Positions 25,547-35,018 of a stretch of DNA of 64,000 bases are shown piece after piece (position 1 is the stretch's first letter; each line of letters begins with the position of its first letter). Origin of the DNA: Dyadobacter psychrophilus. Its GTDB lineage: Bacteria > Bacteroidota > Bacteroidia > Cytophagales > Spirosomataceae. The position numbers and the translations under genes are program-made. The stretch lies in contig NZ_FUZA01000002.1 in assembly GCF_900167945.1 (NCBI RefSeq), forward strand, positions 558,001 through 622,000, read 5' to 3'. Under the pieces are notes generated by a model. It worked only from the letters and a program-made list of their open reading frames with translations, was not told where the DNA came from and made no database searches.

Positions 25547-26605
25547 ATGTCTAATTCCTGGGTAACCACCGCCATTACCAAGATTGAAGCGGATTATCAG
25601 CGGTCGGCGGATACGCATTTGATTCCCTTGAAGTTGCCTGAATTTTCTGGAATTGATTTTTATTTTAAGGACGAGTCGACGCATCCATCCGGGAGTTTGA
25701 AGCATCGGTTGTCGCGGTCGTTGTTTTTGTATGCGCTTTGTAATGGTTGGATTCATGAAGGAACCACGGTGGTGGAGGCGTCAAGTGGTTCTACTGCTGT
25801 TTCTGAGGCGTATTTTGCGCGGTTGCTTGGTCTGCCATTCATTGCCGTAATGCCCAAAACCACAAGCCAGGATAAAGTTCAGGCGATACAATTTTATGGA
25901 GGGAGGTGTCATTTCGTGGATCACCCTGCGGAAGTTTATGGTGTTTCGAAGCGCATTGCGGAAGAAAATAATGGTCACTTCATGGATCAGTTCACCTATG
26001 CCGAGCGGGCGACGGACTGGCGCGGCAACAACAACATTGCGGAATCCATTTTCCGGCAAATGCAGTTTGAAGCGCACCCGGTTCCAACCTGGATCGTCAT
26101 AGGTGCTGGCACGGGTGGGACTTCGGCGACATTGGGCCGATACGTGCGCTATGAGCGTTACGCAAGCCGGATATGTGTGGTTGACCCGGAGAATTCCGTG
26201 TTTTATGATTGTTGGCAAACCAATGATCCCGGCGTTTGCAGCGAATATGGGTCCAGGATTGAAGGCATAGGCCGGCCTAGAGTGGAGCCGTCATTTATCC
26301 CGACAGTGGTTGACCACATGGTCCGTGTGCCGGATGCGGCGAGCTTTGCTGCCATGAAAACATTGTCGAAACTGCTTAACAGGCGGGTAGGAGGCTCAAC
26401 GGGAACCAACTTCTGGGGCGTGCTGCAACTTGCACAGGATATGAAAGAACAAAATATGCAGGGCTCTATTGTTACATTGATCTGTGATTCCGGAGAGCGT
26501 TATCAGGATACTTACTATAATGATGCATGGCTGGCGAAGAATGGGTTTCTAAATGCAGTTCAGGAAGAGTCTCGCAGATTGGCCGCGGTGACCGGTTTAG
26601 TGTAA
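25547..26605 (+). CDS. PLP-dependent cysteine synthase/desulfhydrase-family enzyme
   Basis: 352 residues from ATG 25547; a GTG at 25514 would add 11 residues. It is a fold-type II PLP enzyme: the PLP lysine lies in [14 protein letters not shown], the phosphate loop is [11 protein letters not shown], and [14 protein letters not shown] is the second glycine loop. It resembles the CBS/cysteine synthase group and stand-alone cysteine desulfhydrases. Whether it makes or breaks cysteine cannot be told. It is divergent from the PIN pair. Confidence 0.78.
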   Translation: MSNSWVTTAITKIEADYQRSADTHLIPLKLPEFSGIDFYFKDESTHPSGSLKHRLSRSLFLYALCNGWIHEGTTVVEASSGSTAVSEAYFARLLGLPFIAVMPKTTSQDKVQAIQFYGGRCHFVDHPAEVYGVSKRIAEENNGHFMDQFTYAERATDWRGNNNIAESIFRQMQFEAHPVPTWIVIGAGTGGTSATLGRYVRYERYASRICVVDPENSVFYDCWQTNDPGVCSEYGSRIEGIGRPRVEPSFIPTVVDHMVRVPDAASFAAMKTLSKLLNRRVGGSTGTNFWGVLQLAQDMKEQNMQGSIVTLICDSGERYQDTYYNDAWLAKNGFLNAVQEESRRLAAVTGLV

Positions 26606-26612
26606 AAGTGTC

Positions 26613-26620
26613 TACTTTTG
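26613..26620 (+). promoter_or_regulatory. possible -7 promoter element of the RqcH-like gene
   Basis: TACTTTTG matches TAnnTTTG and lies 22 bp before the GTG start. No good -33 TTG is at the expected distance. Confidence 0.3.
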
Positions 26621-26641
26621 CGCTGAATTATTGAATATCCC

Positions 26642-28213
26642 GTGCATCAGAATTACTATTTTCTAAAACAGCTTGCCCCGGTTTTGCATCAGCAATTGGC
26701 CGGAAAAACCTTTATTGAAGCTTTCAGCCAGGAAAAGGATGAAATCATTTTGGTCTTTGATACAGCGGTGAATGATGAGGCGCTGTTGGATCCGTTTTTT
26801 ATCAAAGCAACATTAAGGTCTAATTTTGCCTGCCTGAGCTTTCCCGATAGTTTCGACCGTGCCCGTCGGAACAGCGTTAATCTTTTCACAGATTTTCAAA
26901 AACAAAAAGTTGATTTTGTTCGGGTTTATCTCAATGAAAGGGCGATTCAAATCAGCTTTGAAGATGGTAAGAAACTGGTCTTCAAGCTTTTTGGTAACCG
27001 TTCTAATTTGATCGCTTTAAACAGCGAAGGCGAAGCGACGCAGCTTTTTAACAATAAACTTCCCGCGGACAAATCCATCACAGCCGCATCGCTCGACCGC
27101 AACATTGACCAGTCATTTGAAGCATTTGTCCAAAATAATGAACGCTATGAAGCATTGTTTCCAACATTTGGGAAGCTTGTGAACGCTTATCTGGCAAACA
27201 AATTTCAACATTTAAATACCGCCGCTGAAAAGTGGGCGATCATCCAGGACACATTAAATGAATTGAGTTCTCCGCCATATTATTTAACCAAAATCGAGCT
27301 TGTTCCGACACTTTCGCTTTTACCGGTAGGAGAGATCATTTCTGAATACAGCGATCCGATTGAGGCATTGAACGGGTCTTATCTGGCTTATATCCGGCTG
27401 AGCGGCATTGAAAAAGAGAAGGCGGAGATGCTTCGGGTCCTCCGCAAGCGCCTTACCCAGACTGATAATTATCTTGACAACACATTCAAAAAACTGGTTG
27501 AGCTGGAAGAAGCAACAAAAAATGACGAGATCGGAAATATCATTATGGCCAATCTTCACATCATTCCGGAACGAACTGAAAAAATAGAACTCTTTGATTT
27601 TTACCGTGACCAGCCCATTGTGGTAAAACTAAAAAAGGAGCTCACCGCTCAGAAAAACGCGGAAGGGTATTACAGAAAATCCAAAAACGAGAAAATTGAA
27701 TTAGGAAGGCTGAATGACAGTCTGAGTGCACGGGAAACGGAGCGGCAAAATCTGGCTAAACATTTAAGTGCAATAGAAGCAATTGAGTCGCTCCGTGAGC
27801 TGAGAAGTTACATTAAAACCAATGGTCTTGATCAAACCAAAGTCGTTGCAACACCGGCCGACTTGTTTAAAAAAGTGGAATTCATGGGATATACCATTCT
27901 GATCGGGCGTAATGCGAAGAACAATGATGTTTTGACCAAACAATTTGCTTCCAAAGACGATCTGTGGCTGCACGCAAAGGATGTTACGGGCTCGCACGTG
28001 GTGATCAAAAACCAGCCTGGACGCAATTTTCCGGCATTGGTCATCGAGCGAGCGGCGGAACTGGCCGCCTTTTATTCCAAAAGAAAAAACGATTCATTAT
28101 GCCCGGTGATTTATACACCGAAGAAATTTGTCCGCAAGCCAAAAGGCCTGCCAGAGGGTGCTGTGGTGGTTGATAAGGAAAATGTATTGATGGTGGAGGC
28201 GAAAGGTGAGTAG
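26642..28213 (+). CDS. rqcH: NFACT-family ribosome quality control factor (RqcH/Rqc2-like)
   Basis: 523 residues, GTG start. It has an NFACT-N domain (about 1-200), a middle coiled coil (about 265-380) and a C-terminal NFACT-R domain (DUF814: SKDDLWLHAKDVTGSHVVIK, about 439-458). RqcH binds split 50S subunits carrying stalled peptidyl-tRNA and adds alanine tails. The Asp-Arg pair that is needed for tailing in Bacillus reads Glu-Arg here (LNERAI, E99-R100). The family was once called fibronectin-binding, but there is no export signal. Confidence 0.85.
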   Translation: MHQNYYFLKQLAPVLHQQLAGKTFIEAFSQEKDEIILVFDTAVNDEALLDPFFIKATLRSNFACLSFPDSFDRARRNSVNLFTDFQKQKVDFVRVYLNERAIQISFEDGKKLVFKLFGNRSNLIALNSEGEATQLFNNKLPADKSITAASLDRNIDQSFEAFVQNNERYEALFPTFGKLVNAYLANKFQHLNTAAEKWAIIQDTLNELSSPPYYLTKIELVPTLSLLPVGEIISEYSDPIEALNGSYLAYIRLSGIEKEKAEMLRVLRKRLTQTDNYLDNTFKKLVELEEATKNDEIGNIIMANLHIIPERTEKIELFDFYRDQPIVVKLKKELTAQKNAEGYYRKSKNEKIELGRLNDSLSARETERQNLAKHLSAIEAIESLRELRSYIKTNGLDQTKVVATPADLFKKVEFMGYTILIGRNAKNNDVLTKQFASKDDLWLHAKDVTGSHVVIKNQPGRNFPALVIERAAELAAFYSKRKNDSLCPVIYTPKKFVRKPKGLPEGAVVVDKENVLMVEAKGE

Positions 28214-28333
28214 CCGATTTTATTCTGCTAAAAATGAAGTTTTTAGTGCGTGAAACGTATAAGCGGGCTTTGATAAGTCTGGCGATATAACGAACTTCGT
28301 ATGAAAATAGAGAACAGGAATTTTTAGTGCAGA

Positions 28334-30259
28334 ATGCTTGAAAGTCGTCGCTTTGTCATCATTGGTTTTTTTGCTTTAGTAGGTATAATCTACTTATTAC
28401 GACTTTTCTACTTACAGGTTCTGGACGAGAGTTACTCCATCGAATCGTCCAGTAACTCCATAAAGCGTGTCATAGAAATCCCCTTTCGTGGACAGATCTA
28501 CGACCGCACAGGAAAGCTCATCGTTTATAATACGCCCGTTTACGATTTATTGGTTACGCCTTACAAAGCGAGAGTAGATGATACGCTCCGTTTTTGCCAG
28601 GTTTTGGGCATCGAACGTCGTGATTTCGACAGTTTAATGAACGCCGCGAGCGCATATAGCCGCGTAAAACCATCCTTATTTCTCCGCCAGTTATCCAAAG
28701 AGGATTTTGCCTCAATCCAGGACATTATGGTGGATTACTCCGGTTTTGAATTTGCCAAAAGCTCTTTGCGCACTTATACGGCGCCTACGCTCGCAAACAC
28801 GCTCGGTTACGTAAGTGAGATCACAAAAGGACAGCTGGAAAAGCAGGAAGAGCCTTATTACCGCCAAAGTGATTACATTGGACAAAGCGGGATTGAAAAA
28901 ATATACGAGAACGAACTGCGCGGAAAACGTGGGACGAAGTTTGTGATGCAAAATGTAAGCGGCGTTTACAAGGGTCCCTGGAAAGGCGGCGAACTGGACA
29001 CAATGGCTGTTGCCGGCGCAAATCTGTATTCCGGGATCGATCTCGAAGTGCAGCAATATGCTGATAGTCTGATGGTGAATAAAGTAGGCAGTGTGGTTGC
29101 CATTGAGCCAAAAACAGGTCAGATCATTTCCATGGTGTCCGCTCCGACTTATGATCCCAACATTCTGGCGAGTCGTTATTTTTCCAAAAATTATGCTGCG
29201 CTGGCGCGAAATCCTTACAAGCCGCTTTTTAACAGGCCTGTCATGGCGAGTTACAGGCCGGGTTCTACATTTAAGTTAATACAGGCATTGATTGGTTTGC
29301 AAGAAGGTGTGATTACGCCGGAAAGCGGTTTTACGCATGCCAATTGCCCGGTTGGCTGCCATAATCACCCCGCAACAGGAACGGTGGCTTTGGGGGTTAT
29401 GCACTCTTGCAACCCGTATTTCTACAATGTTTTCAGGAGAATCATTTATAAAAACAACATTCAGAATACATTCAAAGCTTCTGCAGTCGGCCTGGATGCC
29501 TGGCATGATGCGATCAGCAAATTTGGGATCGGACAACGATTGGGAATTGACCTTCCCAGCGAGTACAAAGGGAATTTGCCTAATAAAAAATACTATGACC
29601 GCTTTTACGGGGAGTATCGGTGGAAATTCTCAAACATTTATTCACTAAGCATCGGGGAAGGTGAGTTGCTGATTACGCCACTCAAAATGGCAAATGTGGC
29701 AGCCATCATTGCCAACAGAGGTTATTTCTACACGCCCCACGTGATCCACGGAATTGGTGACGGCAAGAAAGTGAATCCCGAATTTTTAGTACGACACGAC
29801 ACAGGTGTTGAGTCGCACAATTTTGATCCGGTTATTGAAGGAATGATCGGAGCGGTGGAAGGCGGAACGGCCCGCAGATCTCGCGTGGAAGGCATTACCA
29901 TTGCCGGAAAAACCGGAACATCGCAGAACAAACGCGGGGACGACCATTCGATCTTTATAGCCTTCGCCCCGGTCGAAAATCCTAAAATCGCCATTGCCGT
30001 TTTTGTAGAGAACGCAGGAGCGGGAGGTTCGGCTGCCGCGCCGATTGCCAACCTGATCATTGAAAAATATCTGACGCGGAAGATTACAAACAAAGCGTTG
30101 GAAGAGCGGATGTTCAAAGCGGACTTAATGAGCAAAGTTATTTTGCCGGGACAGAAGAAGCCGATTTCTGCCGATTCGTTAAAGAAAAAGTTGATTTCTG
30201 CGGATTCGATGAAGAAAAAGCCAGTTGTGAAGCCAATAACTGCACCAAAAAAACAATAA
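28334..30259 (+). CDS. mrdA: penicillin-binding protein 2 (elongasome transpeptidase)
   Basis: 641 residues. It has an N-terminal membrane anchor (8-28), a PBP dimer domain, then the transpeptidase domain with STFK (311-314, nucleophile Ser311), SCN (358-360) and KTG (526-528). It crosslinks peptidoglycan during cell elongation with RodA, which is encoded 13 bp downstream. The C-terminal tail is Lys/Pro-rich and contains a 10-residue tandem duplication (PISADSLKKK / LISADSMKKK). Confidence 0.93.
   Translation: MLESRRFVIIGFFALVGIIYLLRLFYLQVLDESYSIESSSNSIKRVIEIPFRGQIYDRTGKLIVYNTPVYDLLVTPYKARVDDTLRFCQVLGIERRDFDSLMNAASAYSRVKPSLFLRQLSKEDFASIQDIMVDYSGFEFAKSSLRTYTAPTLANTLGYVSEITKGQLEKQEEPYYRQSDYIGQSGIEKIYENELRGKRGTKFVMQNVSGVYKGPWKGGELDTMAVAGANLYSGIDLEVQQYADSLMVNKVGSVVAIEPKTGQIISMVSAPTYDPNILASRYFSKNYAALARNPYKPLFNRPVMASYRPGSTFKLIQALIGLQEGVITPESGFTHANCPVGCHNHPATGTVALGVMHSCNPYFYNVFRRIIYKNNIQNTFKASAVGLDAWHDAISKFGIGQRLGIDLPSEYKGNLPNKKYYDRFYGEYRWKFSNIYSLSIGEGELLITPLKMANVAAIIANRGYFYTPHVIHGIGDGKKVNPEFLVRHDTGVESHNFDPVIEGMIGAVEGGTARRSRVEGITIAGKTGTSQNKRGDDHSIFIAFAPVENPKIAIAVFVENAGAGGSAAAPIANLIIEKYLTRKITNKALEERMFKADLMSKVILPGQKKPISADSLKKKLISADSMKKKPVVKPITAPKKQ
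30161..30220 (+). repeat. 30-bp tandem duplication in the PBP2 tail
   Basis: 30161-30190 and 30191-30220 are two copies of one 30-bp unit with five mismatches. They encode two 10-residue Lys-rich units. It is in frame, so the protein is only lengthened. Confidence 0.8.
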
Positions 30260-30272
30260 CCAAAGACTTAAA

Positions 30273-31556
30273 ATGGCTGAAAATAAGCCCATAACGAAGA
30301 ATGTTGACTGGATGGTGGTGCTCATTTACATCGCCTGTCTGGGAATTGGCTGGGTGAATATTTATGCCGCCGTGTATAACCCGGAAGTGAACATGAGCAT
30401 GTTTGACCTCTCCAACAATGCGGGAAAGCAGCTGATGTGGATCGGGACCGCTGCATTGCTGATCATTTGTATTCTGGTGATCGATTATAAGTTTTACGAA
30501 ACCTTTTCCTTCATTATATACGCGGTCATCGTTTTCCTGCTTGTGGTGGTGTTATTTGCCGGAAGCAACATTAACGGATCACGCTCGTGGATCAAATTCG
30601 GGGCTTTCTCACTGCAACCAGCAGAATTTTCGAAGCTTGCAATCAGTCTCGCTATTTCCAAATATCTGAGTGATCCCGCCATCAGTCTCACACGTAAGCT
30701 GAAAGATTACTATCCTATTATGGGGATCATTGCATTGCCTGCTTTTTTGATCCTTTTGTCCAATGAAACGGGTTCTATGCTCGTATTTGCGTCATTTGCA
30801 ATTGTCCTTTATCGTGAAGGAATGCCTGGTTTTATTCCTTCCATCGGCATTGTTACGGCAGCTTTGCTGATCATTACATTGCTTTTTGTGAAATGGTATA
30901 TTGCGGGTGTGATCATCGTTATTGCAGGGCTTGCTATCTGGCTTATGCCCGTAATGACACGACGACGCGGAGGGCTTTGGGCGACGATCATCATCGCATT
31001 TGTGATGATAGGCATCGTTTTCGGGGTTGACTTTTTTATGAATAATGTGCTTCAAAAACACCAGAGAGGTCGTATTATGGTGCTTTTGGACCCGGATTCC
31101 GATCCTCGGGGAATTGGCTGGAACGTGATACAGTCCAAGATTGCGATTGGCTCTGGTGGATTTACCGGAAAAGGATTTTTGCAGGGAACACAAACCAAAT
31201 TCGACTTCGTACCAGAGCAAAGCACCGACTTTATATTTTGTACCGTAGGAGAGGAGCACGGTTTCATTGGCTCCGCTGTTGTAGTTGTGCTCTTTGTATC
31301 ATTAATAGCAAGACTTGTTGTACTGGCCGAGCGACAGCGAAGCCGGTTTGCGCGGGTGTATGGTTACTGCGTGGCTGGGATTATCTTTTTCCACTTCATG
31401 GTCAATATTGGTATGACGATCGGGCTGATGCCGGTGATCGGGATTCCGCTGCCGTTTTTCAGTTACGGAGGTTCTTCGCTATGGTCGTTCTCGATTTTAC
31501 TTTTTGTATTCTTAAAAATTGACGCGCAGCGGCCCTTTACGCTTTCCCGGGGGTGA
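30273..31556 (+). CDS. rodA: SEDS-family peptidoglycan polymerase RodA
   Basis: 427 residues with about 12 membrane helices. SEDS motifs are visible: RSWIKFGAFSLQPAEFSKLA, the long loop with LDPDSDPRGIGWNVIQSKIAIGSGG, then FVPEQSTDFIFCTVGEEHGF and PFFSYGGSSLW. It polymerises glycan strands from lipid II. It is cotranscribed with PBP2. mreC and mreD are not upstream, where RqcH lies instead. Confidence 0.93.
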   Translation: MAENKPITKNVDWMVVLIYIACLGIGWVNIYAAVYNPEVNMSMFDLSNNAGKQLMWIGTAALLIICILVIDYKFYETFSFIIYAVIVFLLVVVLFAGSNINGSRSWIKFGAFSLQPAEFSKLAISLAISKYLSDPAISLTRKLKDYYPIMGIIALPAFLILLSNETGSMLVFASFAIVLYREGMPGFIPSIGIVTAALLIITLLFVKWYIAGVIIVIAGLAIWLMPVMTRRRGGLWATIIIAFVMIGIVFGVDFFMNNVLQKHQRGRIMVLLDPDSDPRGIGWNVIQSKIAIGSGGFTGKGFLQGTQTKFDFVPEQSTDFIFCTVGEEHGFIGSAVVVVLFVSLIARLVVLAERQRSRFARVYGYCVAGIIFFHFMVNIGMTIGLMPVIGIPLPFFSYGGSSLWSFSILLFVFLKIDAQRPFTLSRG

Positions 31557-31571
31557 AATGAATTCAATCAT

Positions 31572-31949
31572 TCATAATTTGCCCGCGGCCAAAATCAGCA
31601 AAACCCAACCAGCTATCAGAGCTAACCCGCCAATCGGAGCCGTTGCGCCAAATTTGGTGATGCCGGTGAAACAAATTGCATAAAGCGAGCCCGAAAAAAT
31701 GATCACGCCAATCGCAAATGCATTGCCTGACCAACCTAGCAATTTTACGGCATCCGTGCCCGCGCGTTGCATGAGCAGCCCTACCAAAACCATGGCAATA
31801 GCATGATAAAACTGGTATTTTACAGCGGTTTCGAAAGTTTCGCTCCGGCCGGAAGCTTCCAGCATTCCTTTCAATGCATGTGCGCCGAAAGCGCCTAGTG
31901 CTACGGCGAGCGCTCCCAAAATACCGCCAGCCTGAATCATGAATTTCAT
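31572..31949 (-). CDS. DUF423 membrane protein (YgdD-like)
   Basis: 125 residues with four membrane helices. The family pattern GALAVALGAFGAHALKG near the N-terminus and LYAICFTGITKFGATAPIGGLALIAGW are clear. The function is unknown. It is convergent with rodA, 15 bp between stops. Confidence 0.8.
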   Translation of the reverse strand: MKFMIQAGGILGALAVALGAFGAHALKGMLEASGRSETFETAVKYQFYHAIAMVLVGLLMQRAGTDAVKLLGWSGNAFAIGVIIFSGSLYAICFTGITKFGATAPIGGLALIAGWVLLILAAGKL

Positions 31950-32096
31950 ATTCTTTATTATTAATGTATTGTTAACGCAATGCGGTAAAGTTATGCCCGG
32001 ATCGAAGCGTAACCAACTCTTTGTTTCAATTTTATTATCTTGCGCGCTTGGAGAGGCGGATTCATCGTGGCCGCCAGTTGTAGATTATACTTAGCA

Positions 32097-33143
32097 ATGA
32101 CTTTAAAAAGTTTTATAGCGCTCTGGACTCATCGTTATCACAAATACACGCACATTAGCAAAGCGCATTTTCTTGGATATCGGGCCTGGTTACATTTCAA
32201 GGGAGTAAAAAGTAAATTAAAGACGGATCAGAAGCTGATTGCGATCATCCGCACCGAACATTTTGGCGATATAGTCGCAGCGGAACCAATTTCGCGATAT
32301 GTGCGGTCACTGCATCCAAATGCGCACATTGTATGGTTTGTCAAGCCTTCATTCAGTGAATTGGTTAGTCACAATCCATCCCTAGACGAGGTTTTCAAGG
32401 AGTTTTGCGTGACGGAAAGAAAGACTTTACTCGACACCGGCATTTTTGATGAGGTTATCCAGCTGCAATTCACCAATAACAATCACTGCCCCAAATGCCA
32501 GGTTTTCGTTGACAATCCTGTTGCCGATCGCCGTAACATCAACATTTTCAATTACTTCAATTTTGGAAACCTGCTGGAAGTTTTCGCGCAAACAGGTGAT
32601 CTGATTCCTGAAAAAGCAGCATTCCCAGGCGACGACAGGCCCAAACTTTATTTGCAGGATAAGCACCGGCAAAAGGTAGATTCTTTAAATCTGAAAGAGC
32701 CATTTATCGTGCTGCATTGCCAATCCAATTACGCGCCAAAGGATTGGCCTGCCGAAAAATGGGAGCAATTGGTGGAATGGCTGGCTGATAATTATCCTTA
32801 TAAAATTGTTGAAATCGGACTGAAAAGCAATCTTTCGGTAAAGACTGGATCTTACCGCAATTTGTGCGGGCAGTTTACAATTCTGGAAACCGCCGAAGTG
32901 ATCCGGCGTGCGTCTTATTTTATCGGATTGGACAGCGGCCCGTCGCACTTGGGCAATGCTACGGGCACTTTTGGGATCATTTTAATGGGGTCGCTGAATG
33001 ATTTCCCCGAGTATAATCCTTATTCAGGGGGGTATGGCAGGCAGGAAAACGCAGTTTTTGTTCGTCAGAAAGGCCTTCCGTGCTCGCAGCTCTCGTTTGA
33101 ATTTGTAAAAGATAAAGTAGCGGGCGTAATCAAATTATCTTGA
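32097..33143 (+). CDS. family 9 glycosyltransferase (heptosyltransferase-like)
   Basis: 348 residues from ATG 32097. It is a GT-B enzyme of the lipopolysaccharide heptosyltransferase group: IIRTEHFGDIVAAEPI, VWFVKPSF and the donor-site motif GLDSGPSHLGNATGT. It probably adds a sugar to a surface glycolipid. A TTG at 32040 would add 19 poorly convincing residues. The 3' end overlaps the convergent YggS-type gene by 9 bp. Confidence 0.78.
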   Translation: MTLKSFIALWTHRYHKYTHISKAHFLGYRAWLHFKGVKSKLKTDQKLIAIIRTEHFGDIVAAEPISRYVRSLHPNAHIVWFVKPSFSELVSHNPSLDEVFKEFCVTERKTLLDTGIFDEVIQLQFTNNNHCPKCQVFVDNPVADRRNINIFNYFNFGNLLEVFAQTGDLIPEKAAFPGDDRPKLYLQDKHRQKVDSLNLKEPFIVLHCQSNYAPKDWPAEKWEQLVEWLADNYPYKIVEIGLKSNLSVKTGSYRNLCGQFTILETAEVIRRASYFIGLDSGPSHLGNATGTFGIILMGSLNDFPEYNPYSGGYGRQENAVFVRQKGLPCSQLSFEFVKDKVAGVIKLS

Positions 33144-33797
33144 CCCGAAAATAAAGCTCCCAACCCGTATAAGTGTGCTTCCTTCTTCCATTGCAATGTT
33201 GTAATCCGCGCTCATGCCCATGGAAAGCTCCTGCATACTGATTTGTTCATTATTGTATTTTTTGAATGTTTCAAAAAGCGATTTCAGTCCCCGGAACTCG
33301 TTCCTGATCATATTCTGATCATTTGTATTTGAGGCCATTCCCATTAACCCAAGTATCCGCACATTTTGCAATGTTTTCAGTGCCGGGGAAGTTAGTATTT
33401 CAATGGCTTCTTCTTCTGACAATCCAAATTTGGTTTCTTCCCGCGCAATGAAAATTTGCAACAGGCAGTTGATTACGCGCTTGTGCTTGGCAGCCTCTTT
33501 ATTGATCTCCTTTAATAATTTAAAACTGTCAACGGAATGTACCAAAGCAACGTAAGGAGCCATATATTTGACCTTGTTAGTTTGCAAATGGCCGATCATG
33601 TGCCACTCAATGTCCTTGGGAAGTGCCTCGTATTTAGCCGTCATCTCCTGGACTTTGTTTTCTCCGAAGCGTTTACAGCCAGCCTGATAAGCTTCGAGGA
33701 GAACTTCTTCGGGCTTGGTTTTTGTTACGGCAATTAAGCGGGTTTCCTGTTTTAATCCTTTTTCTATTTGATCAATATTTTCAGCGATTGATGACAT
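33135..33797 (-). CDS. YggS-family PLP homeostasis protein
   Basis: 220 residues. It is a single-domain alanine racemase-like barrel with the PLP lysine in LIAVTKTKP (K26), then CKRFGENKVQEM, WHMIGHLQTNKVKY, and SMGMSADYNIAMEEGSTLIRVG near the end. Family members control free pyridoxal phosphate and have no known catalytic reaction. Confidence 0.92.
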   Translation of the reverse strand: MSSIAENIDQIEKGLKQETRLIAVTKTKPEEVLLEAYQAGCKRFGENKVQEMTAKYEALPKDIEWHMIGHLQTNKVKYMAPYVALVHSVDSFKLLKEINKEAAKHKRVINCLLQIFIAREETKFGLSEEEAIEILTSPALKTLQNVRILGLMGMASNTNDQNMIRNEFRGLKSLFETFKKYNNEQISMQELSMGMSADYNIAMEEGSTLIRVGSFIFGSR

Positions 33798-33938
33798 TTG
33801 GGAAGACTAATTTTTTGAGTATTAAAGTATTAAACAGAAGATTTGCCTGTTGGCATCCAGAAAATAGATGTTAACATATTTCAAAATTGAAAAAAACATA
33901 GTTCTTTTACCAACTAATTAAAAAATATAACCTTCTGT

Positions 33939-34880
33939 ATGGACTATAATCAGGAACAAAAGCAAGACAGGAAAACACTTTTATGGGCCGCTCTGGCGGT
34001 ATTACTATTGCTTAATTTGGTACTTGTTTATTTTATCTATCATGAAAAACAGGAAAATCTTGCAAAGGATGACATTATAACGGCCAAGACCGAGGAAGTG
34101 CTTTTTATCAAAACCAAGCTCGACTCTATTTCGCAGGAACTCGACATTAAAATCGCCGAAATTCAGAAACTGGGCGGTAGTGTTGACTCCCTGATCGAGA
34201 TGAAAAATCAGTTAGAAAAGGATAAGCTGGAATTGAAGAATATGAGTAATTACTCCGCTTCCGGCTACAATAAGAAGATCAAAGGCTATGAAACGGTCTT
34301 GAATGAAAAAGACACGGAGATAGCGCAGCTGAGACAGGAACTGGGCATTGCAACTACAAAAAACCAGGAACTGAATGAAAAAGTGACGGGTCTGGAAACA
34401 GAAAAACAGCAACTTGCCGACTCAGTAACCAATTATTCTGTCCAAAACAGGGAATTGGCCGAGAAGGTGACCATTGCCTCTGCACTAAGAGCTGAAAACC
34501 TGACAGTTAATGCCGTTTCCGCAAAAGGAAAAGAACGTGAGGGCGGAAAATACAAAGCCAAAAGGATTGACAAACTGAGAGTAAATTTCAGTCTTGCGCC
34601 CAATGCGGTTGCAAAGCAGAACGAGAAAGAGATGTATCTGCGGATTCTGGATCCGGACGGCGCAGTGTTGTCGGATATGGCCACAGGATCGGGATCATTC
34701 ATTCATGACGGTAAGGAGTTGATTTACAGCTCGCGGCAGACGGTTAATTTCACTAACAGCGGACAGTCCGTTGATATCCTGTACGGACGCGGCGGCATTC
34801 CCTTGAAAGACGGCAAATATGCCATCGAAGTTTACAGCGAAGGCTTTAAGATAGGGCAGGGCGACTTCGAAGTGAAGTAA
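33939..34880 (+). CDS. membrane-anchored coiled-coil protein of unknown function
   Basis: 313 residues. It has a short cytoplasmic N-terminus, one membrane helix (about 14-33), and a long coiled coil (about 40-185, KTEEVLFIKTKLDSISQEL and ETEKQQLADSV). A compact beta-rich C-terminal domain (about 200-313; KIDKLRVNF-like, then MYLRILDPDGAVLSD and VDILYGRGGIPLKDGKYAIEVY) follows. The C-terminal part would be periplasmic. I do not recognise the family beyond its presence in Bacteroidota next to rpsF. Confidence 0.65.
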   Translation: MDYNQEQKQDRKTLLWAALAVLLLLNLVLVYFIYHEKQENLAKDDIITAKTEEVLFIKTKLDSISQELDIKIAEIQKLGGSVDSLIEMKNQLEKDKLELKNMSNYSASGYNKKIKGYETVLNEKDTEIAQLRQELGIATTKNQELNEKVTGLETEKQQLADSVTNYSVQNRELAEKVTIASALRAENLTVNAVSAKGKEREGGKYKAKRIDKLRVNFSLAPNAVAKQNEKEMYLRILDPDGAVLSDMATGSGSFIHDGKELIYSSRQTVNFTNSGQSVDILYGRGGIPLKDGKYAIEVYSEGFKIGQGDFEVK

Positions 34881-34913
34881 TCGAAGCTGAATAACTTGAA
34901 TTTAAGTAAGATC

Positions 34914-34948
34914 AGGGCTTGGAATTGTTAATTTCAAGCCCTATTTTT
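34914..34948 (+). terminator. terminator of the coiled-coil gene, overlapping the rpsF promoter
   Basis: AGGGCTTGGAATT-GTT-AATTTCAAGCCCT (34914-34942, 13 pairs including one GU) followed by ATTTTTG. Confidence 0.8.
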
Positions 34949-34949
34949 G
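34919..34949 (+). promoter_or_regulatory. likely promoter of the rpsF operon
   Basis: A -33 TTG (34919-34921) and a -7 TATTTTTG (34942-34949; TAnnTTTG) with a 20-bp spacer. Both elements lie within the terminator hairpin and U-tract of the preceding gene. Confidence 0.5.
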
Positions 34950-34950
34950 C

Positions 34951-34990
34951 ACCCTCATTTTGGTATAATCCCAAAGTGAGGGTTTTTATT
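34951..34990 (+). promoter_or_regulatory. terminator-like hairpin in the rpsF leader
   Basis: A 13-pair stem (34951-34963 with 34971-34983, loop TATAATC, one GU pair) followed by TTTTATTT, about 28 nt before the rpsF ATG. It may be an attenuator or ribosomal-protein-responsive leader, or simply a second terminator for the upstream gene. Confidence 0.45.
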
Positions 34991-35018
34991 TAACATTATA
35001 TAATTAATCAATTACCGT

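Noticed and set aside
26642..28213. Surface fibronectin-binding adhesin
   Set aside because: The older family name suggests this, but the protein lacks an export signal and has the NFACT-N, coiled-coil and NFACT-R layout of RqcH.
34964..34970. TATAAT in the rpsF leader as an E. coli-like -10 box
   Set aside because: It forms the loop of a 13-pair hairpin, and Bacteroidota use a TAnnTTTG element instead.
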